A stretch of DNA of 5,885 nt from Pseudomonadota bacterium (GTDB taxonomy: Bacteria; Pseudomonadota; Gammaproteobacteria; GCA-001735895), in the NCBI GenBank assembly GCA_022545625.1, contig JACZQS010000165.1:1-5885 (forward strand), in the 5' to 3' direction. The notes under the pieces were generated by a model. The model saw only the letters and a list, made by a program, of their open reading frames with translations. It was not told the origin of the DNA and searched no databases. Below are positions 4,360 through 5,885 of this stretch, one piece after another. The position numbers and the translations under genes were made by a program. The first letter of the stretch is position 1. Each line of letters begins with the position of its first letter.

Positions 4360-5885
4360 TTATTTTGACTTCGGGCGATTGTTATTCCCCTTGGCAAGCA
4401 ATTCTTCGAGTACCTGTTCGGTCAGTATTTGCAAACCGATTTCCGGCTCATAGCCGTGGATTTCCTTAACATCGAGCGCTCGCATAAATTCGACTATCTC
4501 CTCACTGATAACCTGGCCGGGCACCAGGATCGGGAAACCCGGTGGGTAGGGCGTGACAAACGTAGCCGATACCAGTTCACGACCAGAGCTCATCACCTTT
4601 CCAATCGAACCCTTGTCGATTGTCAGGTATTCGCAATTTTCGTCATCGTAAGCAAGATAAAATGCTGTGCGAATATCGCCTTCGGGGGTTACCGTTTTTT
4701 GTTGCGCCCCCGGGCAAAAAGCTGGATGGAAATAACTAAAATCGGGCAGCGGTGGCAAATCAACACATAGTGACTTGATGCGCTTGTCGATAATACGCCG
4801 CTCGACCCGACTCGCATCCTCGCGCTGGTGGTCGAGTTCGGTGGCTATCTTCACCAGCACCTCGATCAAAAATGCTACCGAACTTCTAGTGGTCCCAATG
4901 TTGGTCATGAACAGTACCGTGTTACGTGACGTCTTGTTGATTTGAATACCGTACTTATCCATCAGATATTCATTTTTGAAAGTATCGCCGTCGATTCCGG
5001 TTTTTCCGATGTACAGGGTCAAACGCGTCAGGTCGATGACAAATTCATCGGTCGACCAGGCTTCTTCCATACTGTAATTGCGCCAGCCTTTTTCCGGGCT
5101 GAAATAAGTTTTAATGCCCGAGGCCCGATACTCCCCGGGAATCATTTCGTCGGCCTCGAGAAAGCGAAAATACCGCTTCAACAATGAGTGTGAAGCGACG
5201 CGTTCACGAATAGCCATCGCCAGCTCGATCTGTTTTTGCACCATTTCAAAACCCTCGAGTTCAACCTGGCGGCGACCGATATCGAGCGATGCGAGAATCT
5301 GATAATTCGGTGAGGTCGAAGTATGTGTCATGAAGGCTTCGTTGAACGGTTTCTGTACCTCGTTTCTGAAATCCTGGTCGTGGATATGAATCATCGACCC
5401 CTGGCGCAGCGAAGTCAGCGATTTGTGCGTCGATTGAGTCGCGTAGACCCTTATCCGCACCTTTTCAGGATCGGGTAGCAGGCGTTCGGTAATCAACGCT
5501 TCGTCATCCAGTTTGGCGATACGCTTTTGATAACTCGCGTACTCATTCGCATATTCTTCACTTCGATAACGCGCTTTTAAGCGTTTCGCAGTCGCCATCG
5601 CGGTACGGCGCCGATAGGTTGGGGTGAAACCGGCAAATGCAAACCAGGCCTCGTCCCAGAGAAAAATTAAATCTGGTTTAATCGCCAGACATTCTTCCAT
5701 GATACGTTCGACGTTGTAGACGATGCCGTCGAAAGTACAATTGGTCAGCAATAACAATTTCACCTTGTGAAGCTGGCCCGACTTTTTGTACATTAACAAA
5801 TTACGCTTGATCTCCTGCAATGGGACAGCGCCATACATCGAATATTCATTCAACGGGTAGGAGTCGAGATAACAGACATGTGCGC
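4360..5885 (-). CDS. PLP-dependent Orn/Lys/Arg-type decarboxylase, N-terminus outside window
   Basis: The frame is open from the right edge to TAA at 4360-4362, giving about 508 C-terminal residues; the apparent TTG start at 5851-5853 is internal (upstream codons read AHVCYLDSYP). The fold-type I core of the OKR decarboxylase family is clear. Counting from that TTG: TNCTFDGIVYN (38-48), the PLP-nitrogen Asp67 in WDEAW, the Schiff-base Lys144 in TQSTHKSLTSLRQ, and the phosphate/active-site segment HTSTSPNYQILASLD (177-191). A C-terminal OKR domain follows with VTPYPPGFPILVPGQVI (433-449). Such enzymes remove CO2 from lysine, ornithine or arginine to give cadaverine, putrescine or agmatine; the visible part does not decide which, and an aminotransferase-like role cannot be excluded. 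Asp67 and Lys144 are 77 residues apart, about 40 more than in E. coli CadA (330 to 367), owing to an Arg/Lys-rich insert. It converges on the C45 gene. Confidence 0.88.
   Translation of the reverse strand, partial: AHVCYLDSYPLNEYSMYGAVPLQEIKRNLLMYKKSGQLHKVKLLLLTNCTFDGIVYNVERIMEECLAIKPDLIFLWDEAWFAFAGFTPTYRRRTAMATAKRLKARYRSEEYANEYASYQKRIAKLDDEALITERLLPDPEKVRIRVYATQSTHKSLTSLRQGSMIHIHDQDFRNEVQKPFNEAFMTHTSTSPNYQILASLDIGRRQVELEGFEMVQKQIELAMAIRERVASHSLLKRYFRFLEADEMIPGEYRASGIKTYFSPEKGWRNYSMEEAWSTDEFVIDLTRLTLYIGKTGIDGDTFKNEYLMDKYGIQINKTSRNTVLFMTNIGTTRSSVAFLIEVLVKIATELDHQREDASRVERRIIDKRIKSLCVDLPPLPDFSYFHPAFCPGAQQKTVTPEGDIRTAFYLAYDDENCEYLTIDKGSIGKVMSSGRELVSATFVTPYPPGFPILVPGQVISEEIVEFMRALDVKEIHGYEPEIGLQILTEQVLEELLAKGNNNRPKSK

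Noticed and set aside
4360..5853. Complete decarboxylase starting at TTG 5851-5853
   Set aside because: The frame is open to the right edge, and the upstream codons (YLDSYP) fit the family, whose N-terminal region is missing here.

Overview
The window looks like chromosomal DNA of a proteobacterium, most likely a gammaproteobacterium. This rests on the gene families, the compact mixed-strand layout, and a repeat that encodes the familiar spurious 'LTLTLSQ..ERG' / 'SPLWGEG' peptides. I cannot place it to genus. No rRNA, tRNA, CRISPR array or transposase gene was seen.

Layout from left to right. Positions 1-339 (+) hold the C-terminal end of a protein that runs off the left edge, probably an ATP-grasp ligase. 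Positions 340-569 are a convergent intergenic gap. It contains two inverted copies of a REP-like hairpin repeat (434-555), whose two stems differ by a compensatory base pair. Positions 570-1976 (-) encode an amidase-signature hydrolase with a complete Lys-Ser-Ser triad. Its 200-base upstream leader (1977-2176) holds three successive inverted repeats. Positions 2177-2731 (-) encode a PhnB-like VOC protein. An 86-base divergent gap before the longer possible start (128 bases before the start I favour) separates it from a two-gene (+) unit. That unit is an unrecognised small protein (2860-3255) overlapping by one base (TAATG) a C45-family self-processing Ntn hydrolase/acyltransferase (3255-4319). 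After a 40-base gap with a short terminator comes a (-) strand PLP-dependent Orn/Lys/Arg-type decarboxylase (4360 to the right edge), missing its N-terminus.

Functional reading (inference). Several neighbouring genes make or break amide bonds or handle amines: a possible ATP-grasp ligase, an amidase, a C45 acyltransferase/hydrolase and a basic amino acid decarboxylase. This would fit synthesis or turnover of an N-acylated amine or a similar small amide, but nothing in the sequence fixes the substrate. The genes are not one operon, since strands alternate, so a shared pathway is a hypothesis. The least explained parts are the structured amidase leader, the small protein coupled to the C45 enzyme, and a segment of about 40 residues inserted near the active site of the decarboxylase.
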